NCBI RefSeq assembly: GCF_024171605.1
Contig: NZ_JALKAA010000005.1
Span: forward strand, 264,647-328,646
Origin: Pontibacter sp. HSC-36F09
GTDB taxonomy: Bacteria > Bacteroidota > Bacteroidia > Cytophagales > Hymenobacteraceae
Reading direction: 5' to 3'
DNA: 64,000 nt
Part shown: positions 46,001 to 54,109 of the stretch, in pieces
How positions within the stretch are numbered: position 1 is the first letter of the stretch
How the letters are laid out: every line of letters begins with the position of its first letter
The notes under the pieces: generated by a model
Told to the model about the DNA's origin: nothing
What the model saw: only the letters and a program-made list of their open reading frames with translations
Databases searched by the model: none
Translations under genes and position numbers: made by a program

Positions 46001-48901
46001 CTGTAACCAGAATTCCCGGTTCAAATCCTCCCACTCCTGCTGCAGTTGTTGTTCAGTTGAGGCTTTATCATAAAGTGGCACCGCATTGCGCTCCTTCTTG
46101 TTCCAGTTGCCAAGATGAACATGCTCGGGCAGGAGCTGACGCTCACGCATTTTGAGCAGCTCCCGCTCAAAGGTATAGGTATAGCCCGGCTCCATGTCGA
46201 AGGTGGTGTTGAAGCGGTTATACCTTGTAAACTGCAAAAATCCGGGAGAGAACGGCCCCGCCAGCAGGGACTTTGTAGACGAGTAATAATGGTTGTTCCG
46301 GGCAGGGTTGTCCTGAATGCGCAACACCCGGCGGCCCTGCTTCAGGTAAGCCAGATCGCTGCCGAAGTTTTCCTCCACCTGCAGCAGGTAGCCGTGCAGG
46401 TTGTTGCGCTCCCGGGTTGAGAGCGCATGTTCTTTTTCAGCTTTTGCCGCATAGGGTATATCAGACTTTGTAATGTCGGCACTCAGCACCAGTTTGTGAT
46501 AAGGTCGCAGGTATATGCTGTCCAGTTTGATCAGCTTGTCGGCCGTGCGCATCATGATGGTATGATAGCCACTATCAGCCGCAAAGGAATAGGCGGGCAT
46601 CACGTCCGTCCCGGAGAAATACACCGGCACCCGATCCAGGTATACCACATGCACCGGGACCACACGGCCGGAGTCCACTACAAAAGGCGAGAATTGCGTG
46701 AGGCTGTCGCGGGAAAGGCTGTATTCTTTAAAAATGCCCTGCTTCGGGTATAGGAAATTGTAGTAGGCTATGCTGTCCAGCCCCATGCGGCGGCTCCATA
46801 CCTGCCAGTCCATCAGCTGCGAGGTAGCTTTGGCCTCGTTGTTAAGCTTCAGTTTCTGGTATGATTTGCGCCCTTTATACCTGTCCCATGACGGCAGTGT
46901 GGGCACACCCTGCGCCGTGAATTTGGAGGTGATGGCATAGGCAGTGAGGTCAGCGTTGGGTACTGGCTTGCCTTTGGCATCACGCACGGTCACGGTCAGG
47001 TCGCTCTGCTGGCCCGGGTAGACAACCTGTGGCGCTTCCACTTCCAGGTTCAGGGTATACCTGCGGTGCGGAGCCACTTTTTCATCTGAACGGATCTCAC
47101 CGCCCCACATGTAGCGCAACGTCACAAAATAAGGATCGTTGCTTCGGAGTGCGCGGGTATAGCGCAGTTCCCGCTCCTGCCCTTTGCCCTGCTCCACCAG
47201 CTTATCTCCCCGATACACAAAATACCAGTAAGGCAGCTTGCGCGGATTGTCGAGCACAAAGTAAAGCGAGTCCTTGCTTCGGTCGGTATAGGCCTGTAGC
47301 TGTGCATTTTCGGTATTGAGGGCAAGTGATGCCTCCTGCTCCGGAGTCTGCAGAATGTAACGTCGCACATAGGGGTTCACAGGCAAAAGGTAAGGCAACT
47401 GCACCTGCTGCTCCAGCACTTTGTTGTCTTTTGCGTCTACGGCAATCAGCTGCGCCTTTTGCGACACGGGCTTGTCCCCTTCCAGATACTTAGCCAGCAG
47501 ACTATCCTGCGAGAGCGAGAGTTTCAGCTGCCCCGGGGTATAGGTATAGCTGGCCTCAGCGGACTGGAAACTGCGTTCGTTGCTGCTGTTCAGAAAATCA
47601 GCCCTCACCTGATAGCGCAAGGAGGCTTTCGGGAAAGAAGTGGCAGGTATGGAAATGCTTGTTTCGCCGGTAGCTTCCAGCGGCAGACTGTACTTCCAAA
47701 GCGTGTCGGGCACGAACACCTGCTGCTCCCGCGACCCGAACACCTGCCGGGTAAGCACCACAACTTCCACCCGGGCGTCGAGCAGATTGAGTCCGTTGGC
47801 GTCGGTGCCGCGCACGTGTACCTGGTTCTCCACACCAGCCTGGTGCTCCTCGTGCGCCAGTCGCAGGGTATACTTGTTTTCCTTTAGCTCATAGTCTTCG
47901 TAGGTGAACGAGTGGCGTACCAGCACATCCTCCCGCTTATTGGTTCTTTCCAGCAATAAGTTATAGGTGGCATCCAGCCGCAGGTTCAGGCTGTCGTGCA
48001 ACACAAACCAACCTTCGTATGCTCTTTTGCGGTAAGGCTTGAGCTCCCCCAGTTTTTTTCGCTTGCTATCATAACCATACAGTATCAGCTGCGCCTCGTA
48101 CGGTACCGGCTTGCCATTCCTGTTCACCACATACGCCTTATACCTGACCGTATCACCGGGTAGATATAGTGGCTTATTGGTGACCAGGTAGCCTTTGTAT
48201 TTTTCAGGTTTCTCGCGACGATAGTCTTCGTCAAAAATAGCAGCCACACTGCGGATCCAGCCTTCCGGATGCCCCCATTGAATGGTTCTGTACACATCCC
48301 GAAAGGGCTGCCAAGTATAGCGGATCGGCCAGGTGTTGATCAGTCGTTGCCACCACTTTGGTTTGTAATGATACTGATGCTGCTGCTGCGCGAGTTCTTC
48401 ATAAAAGGTATGGTCCTGGTGGCTTACGCTAATAATTCCCTTCTTGGGTCCTTTCTTCAGCCGGTAAGTGTTTGTTTTGCTATCGAAGGGCACGCGCTTT
48501 TTACCGGCCATTACTGTTGCATTCGTTACCAGCTGTCCCAGACTGTCGTGCACCAGCAGGGCAAGTTCCGGTTGCAGATGCAGGAGCTTCGCCTGCAGTG
48601 GGCTCTTTGTCTCGAGCCAGTAAATCAGATCGGGACCTTGGGCGTGCATGTAGAGGTAGTGACCGTGAGGCAGCGGCTTTGTGTAGGACTTCCCGATCGC
48701 AAATGAATCGATGACGGTGTGGAAGAAGTTGTTTTTCACCACATCCGGCCCCTTTTCATAAATACTGAGGGCCTGCTCGTCGGTAATTTTATAGATATAG
48801 GTATAAGGACTGCGCAGCTGAGAGTTAGCCAGACGCCCCTGCGCGAAGGCAGGCACGGAACACAAGAAAATACAGGCAAGCAGCAGTAGTTGTTTTAGCA
48901 T
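43067..48901 (-). CDS. Alpha-2-macroglobulin family protein fused to a TonB-plug/carboxypeptidase-regulatory module
   Basis: A 1944-aa exported protein with a signal peptide at residues ~1-20 (LLLLACIFLCSVPAFAQG). An MG2-like domain lies at ~230-330 (YKGYLVTNKPLYLPGDTVRYKAYVVNR) and further macroglobulin beta domains run to ~1100. A carboxypeptidase-regulatory-like domain follows at ~1110-1195 (TVSGIVVDAGSGEPLPGVAVLVKGTHIGTATDANGYYQL), then a TonB-receptor plug at ~1195-1280 (LSEVVVVGYGAQRK, PLIIVNGMPYSGEL). The A2M core is next (FSDFAFWQPRLLTDRKGQATFPVTFPGDITSWNTYVLGMDGRKRTG). A CSEQ motif at Cys1521 (EYWCSEQAASKLKALLLEKR) looks like an intact thioester site. No beta-barrel receptor follows the plug. 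It is probably an envelope protease trap or a surface-assembly partner; its neighbours give no clue. It stands alone with long AT-rich flanks. Confidence 0.9.
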   Translation of the reverse strand: MLKQLLLLACIFLCSVPAFAQGRLANSQLRSPYTYIYKITDEQALSIYEKGPDVVKNNFFHTVIDSFAIGKSYTKPLPHGHYLYMHAQGPDLIYWLETKSPLQAKLLHLQPELALLVHDSLGQLVTNATVMAGKKRVPFDSKTNTYRLKKGPKKGIISVSHQDHTFYEELAQQQHQYHYKPKWWQRLINTWPIRYTWQPFRDVYRTIQWGHPEGWIRSVAAIFDEDYRREKPEKYKGYLVTNKPLYLPGDTVRYKAYVVNRNGKPVPYEAQLILYGYDSKRKKLGELKPYRKRAYEGWFVLHDSLNLRLDATYNLLLERTNKREDVLVRHSFTYEDYELKENKYTLRLAHEEHQAGVENQVHVRGTDANGLNLLDARVEVVVLTRQVFGSREQQVFVPDTLWKYSLPLEATGETSISIPATSFPKASLRYQVRADFLNSSNERSFQSAEASYTYTPGQLKLSLSQDSLLAKYLEGDKPVSQKAQLIAVDAKDNKVLEQQVQLPYLLPVNPYVRRYILQTPEQEASLALNTENAQLQAYTDRSKDSLYFVLDNPRKLPYWYFVYRGDKLVEQGKGQERELRYTRALRSNDPYFVTLRYMWGGEIRSDEKVAPHRRYTLNLEVEAPQVVYPGQQSDLTVTVRDAKGKPVPNADLTAYAITSKFTAQGVPTLPSWDRYKGRKSYQKLKLNNEAKATSQLMDWQVWSRRMGLDSIAYYNFLYPKQGIFKEYSLSRDSLTQFSPFVVDSGRVVPVHVVYLDRVPVYFSGTDVMPAYSFAADSGYHTIMMRTADKLIKLDSIYLRPYHKLVLSADITKSDIPYAAKAEKEHALSTRERNNLHGYLLQVEENFGSDLAYLKQGRRVLRIQDNPARNNHYYSSTKSLLAGPFSPGFLQFTRYNRFNTTFDMEPGYTYTFERELLKMRERQLLPEHVHLGNWNKKERNAVPLYDKASTEQQLQQEWEDLNREFWLQKALGNNPRYDDYLPKGRAGWRLDSAFTQRPTIALLHKAGQPDSARLYSGNTLLVSGIPVGKYQLTLLFPDSSYVTTDLQVQANGQVQLYLTPAAQKHADRYSQTLQQLINRRIREAQRSVSIEVQQQVIRQMRNDNYTSGLNEYSTTVSGIVVDAGSGEPLPGVAVLVKGTHIGTATDANGYYQLGVPSNAVLVFRFLGFATSEVPTEGRRVVDTSLSPDMKQLSEVVVVGYGAQRKSEVTYANQLAGIAPGVQIAHDGVIRIRGNASIQSASSPLIIVNGMPYSGELADLDPALVASMTKLDAAAGIAIYGSVAAGGVIIIGGKTGPGGLTAELPVDEAGAIRENFSDFAFWQPRLLTDRKGQATFPVTFPGDITSWNTYVLGMDGRKRTGIYSTSIKSFKAVMATLAMPRFLVEGDKTQVIGKALNYLPDSANVSTRFEVAGKQVRESQILLKRAYTDTLTFTAPSVAPDSVEVLFALRSAEGMADGERRHIRVYPKGTEETTGHFLALHADTTLTLDFDPAKGPVKLHAKGNLLEVMLEEIDYLHKYEYWCSEQAASKLKALLLEKRIREQLGEKFTHERMVRRLVRHLEKTQLPEGAWTWWQSGPAYTWITSHVVEALSLAKAEGYAPKYDEQKLQDFMVYRLEQARFTDKLLMLETLHKLQARVDYNRYVQELSKREGLSLEEQLRLTRMRQLLKLEAPLDTLQKYKKVTTLGGLHWGENRYSLFNNHISNTLLAYDILKAAGGHGQELASIRAYLLSERRNGHWRNTYESARILETLLPDLLNKKEGDQPLQNTLQLTGPLRLEASKFPVDTTFLPGQPLVIHKTGKLPLYLTAYQTHWNASPEPVQKDFIVTTSFKGIVDQAVLTAGKPIELVIEVEAKTDADYVLIEVPIPAGCSYDEKTGRGAYEVHREYFRHKVGIFADRLPKGRHTYTIKLLPRYSGVYTVNPAKAELMYFPVYYGRTGLKDVRIR

Positions 48902-49323
48902 AGCGGTGGGGTCAATTCCCTATCAATATACTAAAAATAGTATATTCTTATGCCTGATTGCCAAAAGCCCTTTCAGCATTAGTTACGCATGTTCAGGTAC
49001 ATTTCTTAGCAACCTGCAACAACACACCACACTATTTTTTCATTTTAACAATAATCCACCAGAACAAAGGCGCACAGGATGAATCCTATTACAGCTACAT
49101 TCCTTTATAAGTAATCGTAAGCTTTAGTCCAATAAAAAAATAGCTCTCTGACTGTTTAGCTAATTTAATTGAAAACAAAATAACTATATACCAATTACCT
49201 CGTACTTTAAAAATACAATAATCACCCAGTAGCTTGTTTTAAATTTTATGGAATTTAATAAAGGACTTTCCCGCTATTAAAGCACCCTCCTTTATTTTTT
49301 AAATCTTTTTAAGGGACGTCGCC
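48902..49323. other. AT-rich divergent promoter region
   Basis: A 422-base interval, very AT-rich from ~49000 to 49300, between the macroglobulin and STAS genes. It presumably carries both promoters. No gene was seen. Confidence 0.5.
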
Positions 49324-49683
49324 ATGGAAATAACCAACCACACCTCGCACCATAATCGTCATATCTTCTTTGTAAAGGGCCTTGTGAAAGAACAGGCGCT
49401 TGATCAAATCCGCCAGAAAATTGCTGAAGCGCCAACGGATCATAAGAAAGAACTCTGGATCGACTGCTCGCACGTAGGCCGCCTGCACCTGACCAATAGC
49501 AGCATCTGCTCTTTTGTAAGCGAACTGCTCAAGATCCGGAAACACGATGTAAAGGTGGTGCTCTGCGACATGAATGCTACCACCGAGCGCCTGTTCCGCC
49601 TCCTCCGCCTCGACTCGCTTTTTGAAAAGGCTAAGTCTTTTGAGGAAGCGGAACAAGCAAAAAGCCCGCAAATCGCTGCCTAA
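49324..49683 (+). CDS. STAS-domain protein
   Basis: A 119-aa single-domain protein with a STAS-like pattern: HIFFVKGLVKEQALDQIRQKIAEAPTDHKKELWIDCSHVGRLHLTNSSICSFVSELLKIRKHDVKVVLCDMNATTERLFRLLRLDSLFEKAKSFEEAEQ. The D-C-S...L-T-N-S-S-I stretch occupies the position of the D-x-S phospho-serine loop of anti-sigma-factor antagonists; the serine run (NSSICS) could be the modified site. It would bind a partner kinase or sensor; no such gene is adjacent. It differs from the three SpoIIAA-like genes at 13-18 kb. It is monocistronic with a strong terminator. Confidence 0.75.
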   Translation: MEITNHTSHHNRHIFFVKGLVKEQALDQIRQKIAEAPTDHKKELWIDCSHVGRLHLTNSSICSFVSELLKIRKHDVKVVLCDMNATTERLFRLLRLDSLFEKAKSFEEAEQAKSPQIAA

Positions 49684-49707
49684 GCCTGTTTGCATTGCTA
49701 TAAAACC

Positions 49708-49747
49708 AAAAGAGCGCCTCTGCAAAAACAGAGGCGCTCTTTCTTTT
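49708..49747. terminator. Bidirectional terminator
   Basis: AAAAGAGCGCCTCTG pairs with CAGAGGCGCTCTTT, a 14-bp stem between the convergent stops at 49683 and 49769. Confidence 0.92.
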
Positions 49748-49768
49748 CAGACTGTATACCTATACCTG

Positions 49769-50926
49769 CTACAGGCTCATGGTGAGAATCTGCTCTACAT
49801 CTGGCACCTGAATATCGGCCCGCTCTCCCAGATTCTTCACGCCGCGCTCTTCAAAACGTTTCACAATTTGCTGGATTGTGCTTTTGTCTACCTCGTAGTC
49901 CTTGAGTCTGGTACGGATACCCAGCGACTCAAAGAAATCGACGGTGGCCTGCACTGTGGCTTCGATGCGCTCGTCCTCACTACCCTGCCTGATGCCCCAT
50001 ACCCGCTCACCATACTGCAGCAACTTTTCTCTTTTCGTATCGCGCTTGTAGCGCAGCAACGACGGTAACACAATGGCCAGGGTGCGCGCATGGTCGATGC
50101 CGTGCAGGGCAGTCAGTTCGTGACCGATCATGTGCGTGGCCCAATCAGTCGGGACACCTACCCGGATCACTCCGTTTAGCGCCATAGTCGCGCACCACAT
50201 GATGTTGGCAGCCGTGTCGTAATCAGTTGGGTTTTGCAGCGCTTTCGGCCCCTCCTCCTTCAGCGTGATCAAAATGGATTCCGCCAGACGGTCCTGCAGC
50301 GGCGCATTAACCGGATAGGTCAGGTACTGCTCCAGCACATGTGTGAAGGCATCTACCACACCATTACTGAGTTGGCGCAGAGGCAGCGAGAAAGTAGTCT
50401 CCGGATCAAGGATGGAAAACTTAGGAAACGTAAGCGGCGAGCCGAACGAAAGTTTCTGTCTGGTTTCTTCCCGCGTGATCACAGAACCGGAGTTCATCTC
50501 AGAACCTGTGGCCGGCAAGGTCAGCACGGCTCCAAAAGGAATGGCTTTGGTCACGGGCACTTTCTCGGAACATATTTTCCAGGGATCGCCACCTTCGAAA
50601 GGTATAGCCGCTGCGATGAATTTAACCCCGTCGATGACAGAGCCGCCGCCTACGGCCAAGATGTAATCCACTTGCTCCTGTTTTGCCAGGTCTACTGCCC
50701 TCATCAGAGTTTCGTAGCGCGGGTTGGCCTCTATGCCGCCAAACTCTACCACCTCATACCCTTTTAAAGCGGCCATAACCTGTTCGTATACGCCGTTTTT
50801 CTTAATACTCCCGCCGCCATAAGCCATCAGCACGCTTGCATTAGCCGGTACTTCAGTAGCCAGGGCTGCGATCTGCCCCTTTCCGAACAGGATCTTAACG
50901 GGGTTATAAAAAGTGAAATTGTTCAT
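49769..50926 (-). CDS. Iron-containing alcohol dehydrogenase (YqhD/butanol-dehydrogenase-like)
   Basis: A 385-aa NAD(P)-dependent alcohol/aldehyde oxidoreductase of the group III family. The nucleotide-binding motif is DYILAVGGGSVIDGVKF. Metal-site residues lie in LSNGVVDAFTHVLEQYL (Asp, His) and IGHELTALHGIDHARTLAIVLPSLLRY (two His). The N-terminus FTFYNPVKILFGKGQ is typical of the YqhD/BDH branch, which usually prefers NADPH and reduces small aldehydes. It ends the operon that starts with the medium-chain oxidoreductase gene, whose stop is 18 bp upstream of this ATG. The pairing suggests joint detoxification of reactive aldehydes and enones, which is inference. Confidence 0.93.
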   Translation of the reverse strand: MNNFTFYNPVKILFGKGQIAALATEVPANASVLMAYGGGSIKKNGVYEQVMAALKGYEVVEFGGIEANPRYETLMRAVDLAKQEQVDYILAVGGGSVIDGVKFIAAAIPFEGGDPWKICSEKVPVTKAIPFGAVLTLPATGSEMNSGSVITREETRQKLSFGSPLTFPKFSILDPETTFSLPLRQLSNGVVDAFTHVLEQYLTYPVNAPLQDRLAESILITLKEEGPKALQNPTDYDTAANIMWCATMALNGVIRVGVPTDWATHMIGHELTALHGIDHARTLAIVLPSLLRYKRDTKREKLLQYGERVWGIRQGSEDERIEATVQATVDFFESLGIRTRLKDYEVDKSTIQQIVKRFEERGVKNLGERADIQVPDVEQILTMSL

Positions 50927-50943
50927 AAATTAAATTCTGCTAA

Positions 50944-51960
50944 TTAATTGGTGTTATAATCTGCCTCTTTCACAAGTAGCTTGCCCGTGTTTTCGCCTCT
51001 GAACAACCCAAAGAAGGCCTGTGGCAGTTGATCAAAGCCTTCTACAATGTGCTCTTCGTACTGCAGTTTACCAGCCTTTACCCAGCTTACCATTTCAGTT
51101 GCTGCTTCCGGAAAGCGGGCGGCATAGTCGCTTACGATAAAGCCTTTCATCAGGGCGCTCTTTTTGAGCAGGACAGGCTCCACCCGTGGGCCAGTCGGTA
51201 CTGAGGTGGCATTGTACAGCGCGATCTGTCCGCAAACCGCAATGCGGGCGAATTTGTTTAACAGGCTATACACAGCGTCCGAAATCTCCCCACCCACATT
51301 GTCGAAGTAAACGTCCACCCCATCAGGACAGGCTGTTGCCAGCGCCTCGCGCATGTTGGAAGTGGTTTTGTAGTTGATGGCCTCGTCAAAGCCAAGCTCG
51401 TTTTTGAGATACGCTGTCTTATCGTCAGAGCCGGCTATACCTACCACGCGGCAGCCTTTCAGTTTGGCGATCTGCCCGACCACGGTACCCACCGCCCCCG
51501 CCGCGCCGGACACCACAACCGTCTCTCCTTCCTTCGGCTCTCCGATGAATAGCAGACCGCAGTAGGCCGTCATACCCGGCATGCCCAGTATACCCAGGTG
51601 GTAACTCAGCGGAGCCAGGTCCGGATCCAGCGAATTGAGGCCCTTGCCGTCGGAGATGCTGTAAGTTTGCCAGGGGAGGTTGCCCAGCACAACGGCACCT
51701 GACTTATACCTCTCGTTGCGGCTTTCCACTACTTCCGCCACCACACCCCCGGCTATGGGCTCGTTCAGGTTATAGGGCGCCACATAAGATTTGGCATCAC
51801 TCATGCGGCCGCGCATGTAGGGGTCCACCGATATGTAGAGCGACTTCAGTAGCAGCTGTCCCTCTTGCAAGCCGGGAAGTTCTTCTTCTCTAAACTCAAA
51901 GTTCTCCTCCGTAGGCATGCCCTGCGGACGGCTTTTCAATAAAATGCTTCTGGTTTTCAT
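50944..51960 (-). CDS. NADP-dependent medium-chain oxidoreductase (CurA/prostaglandin-reductase-like)
   Basis: A 338-aa zinc-free MDR-superfamily enzyme that probably reduces alpha,beta-unsaturated carbonyls with NADPH. It has the family N-terminus (RPQGMPTEENFEFREEELPGLQEGQLLLKSLYISVDPYMRGRM), the cofactor motif VVSGAAGAVGTVVGQIAKLKGCRVVGIAGSDDK, and VDVYFDNVGGEISDAVYSLL. The spacing and DPYMRGRM motif match CurA and leukotriene-B4 12-hydroxydehydrogenases. It has no structural zinc cysteines. It is the first gene of a two-gene unit with the alcohol dehydrogenase. Confidence 0.93.
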   Translation of the reverse strand: MKTRSILLKSRPQGMPTEENFEFREEELPGLQEGQLLLKSLYISVDPYMRGRMSDAKSYVAPYNLNEPIAGGVVAEVVESRNERYKSGAVVLGNLPWQTYSISDGKGLNSLDPDLAPLSYHLGILGMPGMTAYCGLLFIGEPKEGETVVVSGAAGAVGTVVGQIAKLKGCRVVGIAGSDDKTAYLKNELGFDEAINYKTTSNMREALATACPDGVDVYFDNVGGEISDAVYSLLNKFARIAVCGQIALYNATSVPTGPRVEPVLLKKSALMKGFIVSDYAARFPEAATEMVSWVKAGKLQYEEHIVEGFDQLPQAFFGLFRGENTGKLLVKEADYNTN

Positions 51961-52043
51961 AGGCTATGTTTGTTATACCTATTAGTGTATGCAAAATTGG
52001 CCCTGTGGGTTATAATTATACTTGCATCAGGCGGCCTTAAACG

Positions 52044-52083
52044 AAAAAAGGATGCTACCGGCCCTGTTGCCGATAGCATCCTT
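52044..52083 (-). terminator. Terminator after the TetR-family gene
   Basis: GGATGCTA pairs with TAGCATCC around a 16-nt loop, followed on the minus strand by TTTTTT. Confidence 0.85.
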
Positions 52084-52105
52084 CACTATGATGTACTACT
52101 GTTGC

Positions 52106-52786
52106 TTATTTCTCGATCGTTTTAAATATCATGTGTGTCAGAAAATCTTCCAGCTCGCCATTGCCGTCTTCGTGTATGTTCGTCAGCGAGGGCAGATGCA
52201 GCGCAAAGAACTTCTGGTAATGCGCACTCTCCGCTATTGTGGAGACCAGGGAGGCCGGGTACATATAATCCGGGTTGATTTCGTGCACGATGCCGGCTAT
52301 ACGCTTGCAAAGGCGCTTGTAGCTCAAAAAGAAACCCTCCTTGTTGTTGGCATCCACCGTCTTGGTAAGGTAAGCTTTGGCCGACTCCGCCACCACAATG
52401 CGCTGCAGCGTTACCTCGTCAATGTGCTCAAAATCCATATCGTTTTCGATTCTACCTGACAAGATGCTAATCGCAATGCGCAGGCGCTCCTCCGGCGACT
52501 CAATGTTGTTAATAGCGAACACCAGCCTGTACTCCAGCCAGTTCCAGTACCACGAGATCAGGTACGAGAGCAACATGTGTTTACTGTCGAAGTACCTGTA
52601 GATGGTTGCCTCCGTACTATTGATGCGCTCCGCCAGTTTTTTAAAGGTGAAGGCCTCCAGCCCCAGTTCATCAATCAGGAGAATGCCGTGCTTGACGATG
52701 TCACGCCCTTTTTCGGATCCCTCCGGGTCTTTGAGGTATACCTTCTCCTCTACTTTGATCTTAATATTTGCCAGCAAGTTCTTCAT
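52106..52786 (-). CDS. TetR/AcrR-family transcriptional regulator
   Basis: A 226-aa repressor-type protein. The HTH lies at residues ~25-75: GRDIVKHGILLIDELGLEAFTFKKLAERINSTEATIYRYFDSKHMLLSYLISWY, with the TIYRYFDSK recognition-helix signature of TetR proteins. The C-terminal ~140 residues form the ligand/dimer domain, without a close match that reveals a ligand. Its start ATG lies inside the end of the carbonic anhydrase gene (26-nt overlap), so it is translated from the same mRNA and probably regulates or responds to that gene. A terminator follows its stop. Confidence 0.9.
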   Translation of the reverse strand: MKNLLANIKIKVEEKVYLKDPEGSEKGRDIVKHGILLIDELGLEAFTFKKLAERINSTEATIYRYFDSKHMLLSYLISWYWNWLEYRLVFAINNIESPEERLRIAISILSGRIENDMDFEHIDEVTLQRIVVAESAKAYLTKTVDANNKEGFFLSYKRLCKRIAGIVHEINPDYMYPASLVSTIAESAHYQKFFALHLPSLTNIHEDGNGELEDFLTHMIFKTIEK

Positions 52787-53456
52787 GAAGTGTCTCCGTC
52801 AGGTTTTCAGCGTCATTGTAAAAGTTCACCACGCCGGTTTCCACGTTATACATTCCGCCTACGATGCCAATCTCGCCTTTTTCTATCATTTCGCGAAGGA
52901 TCGGGCTATTTTTCTTTATCTCACCGATGGCCCACACCACGTTGGTTTCGGCCACTTTCTCTACAAATTCGTTGTTTTTGGAGCTCCGCTCACCGGCATA
53001 CTCCACAGCGTTTACGGCTGGCGCTATCTTGTGCAGCAGTGTGCTCAGGTTGCCCATCTCTATGTGGTCGCAGGCTCCTTTTATGGCGCCGCACCTGCTG
53101 TGTCCCAACACCACGATCAGCTTGGAACCGGCCACTTTGCAGGCAAACTCCATGCTCCCCAGTATGTCCTCGTTCACCACATTGCCGGCAACGCGGGTAC
53201 TAAAGATATCACCTAAGCCCTGGTCAAAGATCAACTCAGCTGAGGTGCGTGAGTCGATGCAGCTCAACACGATGGCAAACGGAAACTGATCTTCTGACGT
53301 TTCGTTGACCTGCTGCAGCAGGTTGCGGTTCACTTTCAGGTTGCTCACAAAGCGCTTGTTGCCTTCCAACAGAATCTCTTTTGCGCGCTGTGGGGTTAGC
53401 TCTGCCTGTGTTTCTCTGTTTTGCGTTCTCATGGGTTTTACTATTTTTTGAATCAT
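52761..53456 (-). CDS. Beta-class carbonic anhydrase
   Basis: A 231-aa zinc enzyme interconverting CO2 and bicarbonate. The zinc ligands are visible in VLSCIDSRTSAE (Cys and the Asp-Arg dyad) and VLGHSRCGAIKGA (His, Cys), with TRVAGNVVNEDILGSMEFA between. The sequence opens MIQKIVKPMRTQNRETQAELTPQRAKEILLEGNKRFVSN. A second in-frame ATG at residue 9 is an alternative start. No signal peptide was seen, so it is cytoplasmic. The last 26 nt overlap the TetR-family gene. The upstream region is a 653-base gap that carries the large inverted repeat at 53662. Confidence 0.94.
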   Translation of the reverse strand: MIQKIVKPMRTQNRETQAELTPQRAKEILLEGNKRFVSNLKVNRNLLQQVNETSEDQFPFAIVLSCIDSRTSAELIFDQGLGDIFSTRVAGNVVNEDILGSMEFACKVAGSKLIVVLGHSRCGAIKGACDHIEMGNLSTLLHKIAPAVNAVEYAGERSSKNNEFVEKVAETNVVWAIGEIKKNSPILREMIEKGEIGIVGGMYNVETGVVNFYNDAENLTETLHEELAGKY

Positions 53457-53661
53457 TGGGTAATCTTTCGAGCAACCTGCCCGGCAAAGTTCGGATGTTT
53501 TTAGAACTTCCTCTCTTCGTATTTCAATTTTTCACTCCCAGTCGTGTCCTTTATTTTCAGGTGGCTGTCTTTGCTGCGGTCATTTCTCTATAGTTCTCAA
53601 TCCGTTGGGGGCATATCCGGGCCTAAGCAGCTGGGCACAACCCGGCAATTTCCAACTGGAG

Positions 53662-53701
53662 GTGCTCAGGCTATACCTGCTCGCAGGTATAGCCTGAGCA
53701 C
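53662..53701. repeat. Perfect 18-bp inverted repeat built on the iterated word
   Basis: GTGCTCAGGCTATACCTG and CAGGTATAGCCTGAGCAC flank a CTCG loop. Each arm carries one copy of the genome's AGGTATAGC word, in opposite orientation. No gene ends here, so it is not an obvious terminator. Confidence 0.85.
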
Positions 53702-53990
53702 GGACCCATTACTGCCGATGCCGATTATGCCCCCTGCGAAAGCGGCAATAGTGCCGGGAGACAGAGGTAGACCGGACATTACGCCACATAGTAATTAACG
53801 GTAATTATAGCAAATTCTGTTTAAGGTATAGGCTCATAACCTTAATACGATAGTTTTACTATAATACTACAAAGTAAAGCCACACACATTTCTGTTGCCA
53901 GTTTTTTTCGTGATTTTTATTACCGGCTGTATGATTTATATCATTGTTTTCAGGAGCAGACACTCGTAAATCGCAATCTGGAAGGGAGGA

Positions 53991-54071
53991 GCCGGTACTG
54001 CCCCGCAGGAAGCATGTCTGTTGAGAGTTGTATATTTGCCTGCCTCTGCCATTGGGCAGCAGTGTACCGGC
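53991..54071 (+). promoter_or_regulatory. Structured 5' leader of the PLP decarboxylase gene
   Basis: GCCGGTAC (53991-53998) pairs perfectly with GTACCGGC (54064-54071). Inside, GCAGG (54005-54009) pairs with CCTGC (54039-54043), and CTGCC-ATTG-GGCAG forms a tight hairpin (~54045-54059). The result is a three-way-junction-like fold ending 38 nt before the ATG. It could be a cis-acting regulatory RNA; no known class was recognised. Confidence 0.4.
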
Positions 54072-54109
54072 AAAGCCCTTTTATTTATCATTAAACCCCG
54101 CTTACGAGT

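Larger units (their letters stand above)
53457..54109. other. Gene-free interval with motif inverted repeat and structured leader
   Basis: A 653-base gap between the divergent carbonic anhydrase and PLP decarboxylase genes. It carries the 18-bp inverted repeat at 53662-53701, several GGTATA words, and the structured leader of the decarboxylase (53991-54071). Other open frames here are not protein-like. Confidence 0.6.

Noticed and set aside
53544..53798. 84-codon plus-strand frame upstream of the PLP decarboxylase
   Set aside because: It crosses the motif inverted repeat and has no conserved domain, signal or terminator.
53980..54050. Cobalamin riboswitch before the decarboxylase
   Set aside because: Pieces such as AAGGGA, CTGCCCCGCA and CCTGCC recall the B12 riboswitch, but the central GGTGAAAATCC-like core is missing and the gene has no cobalamin link.
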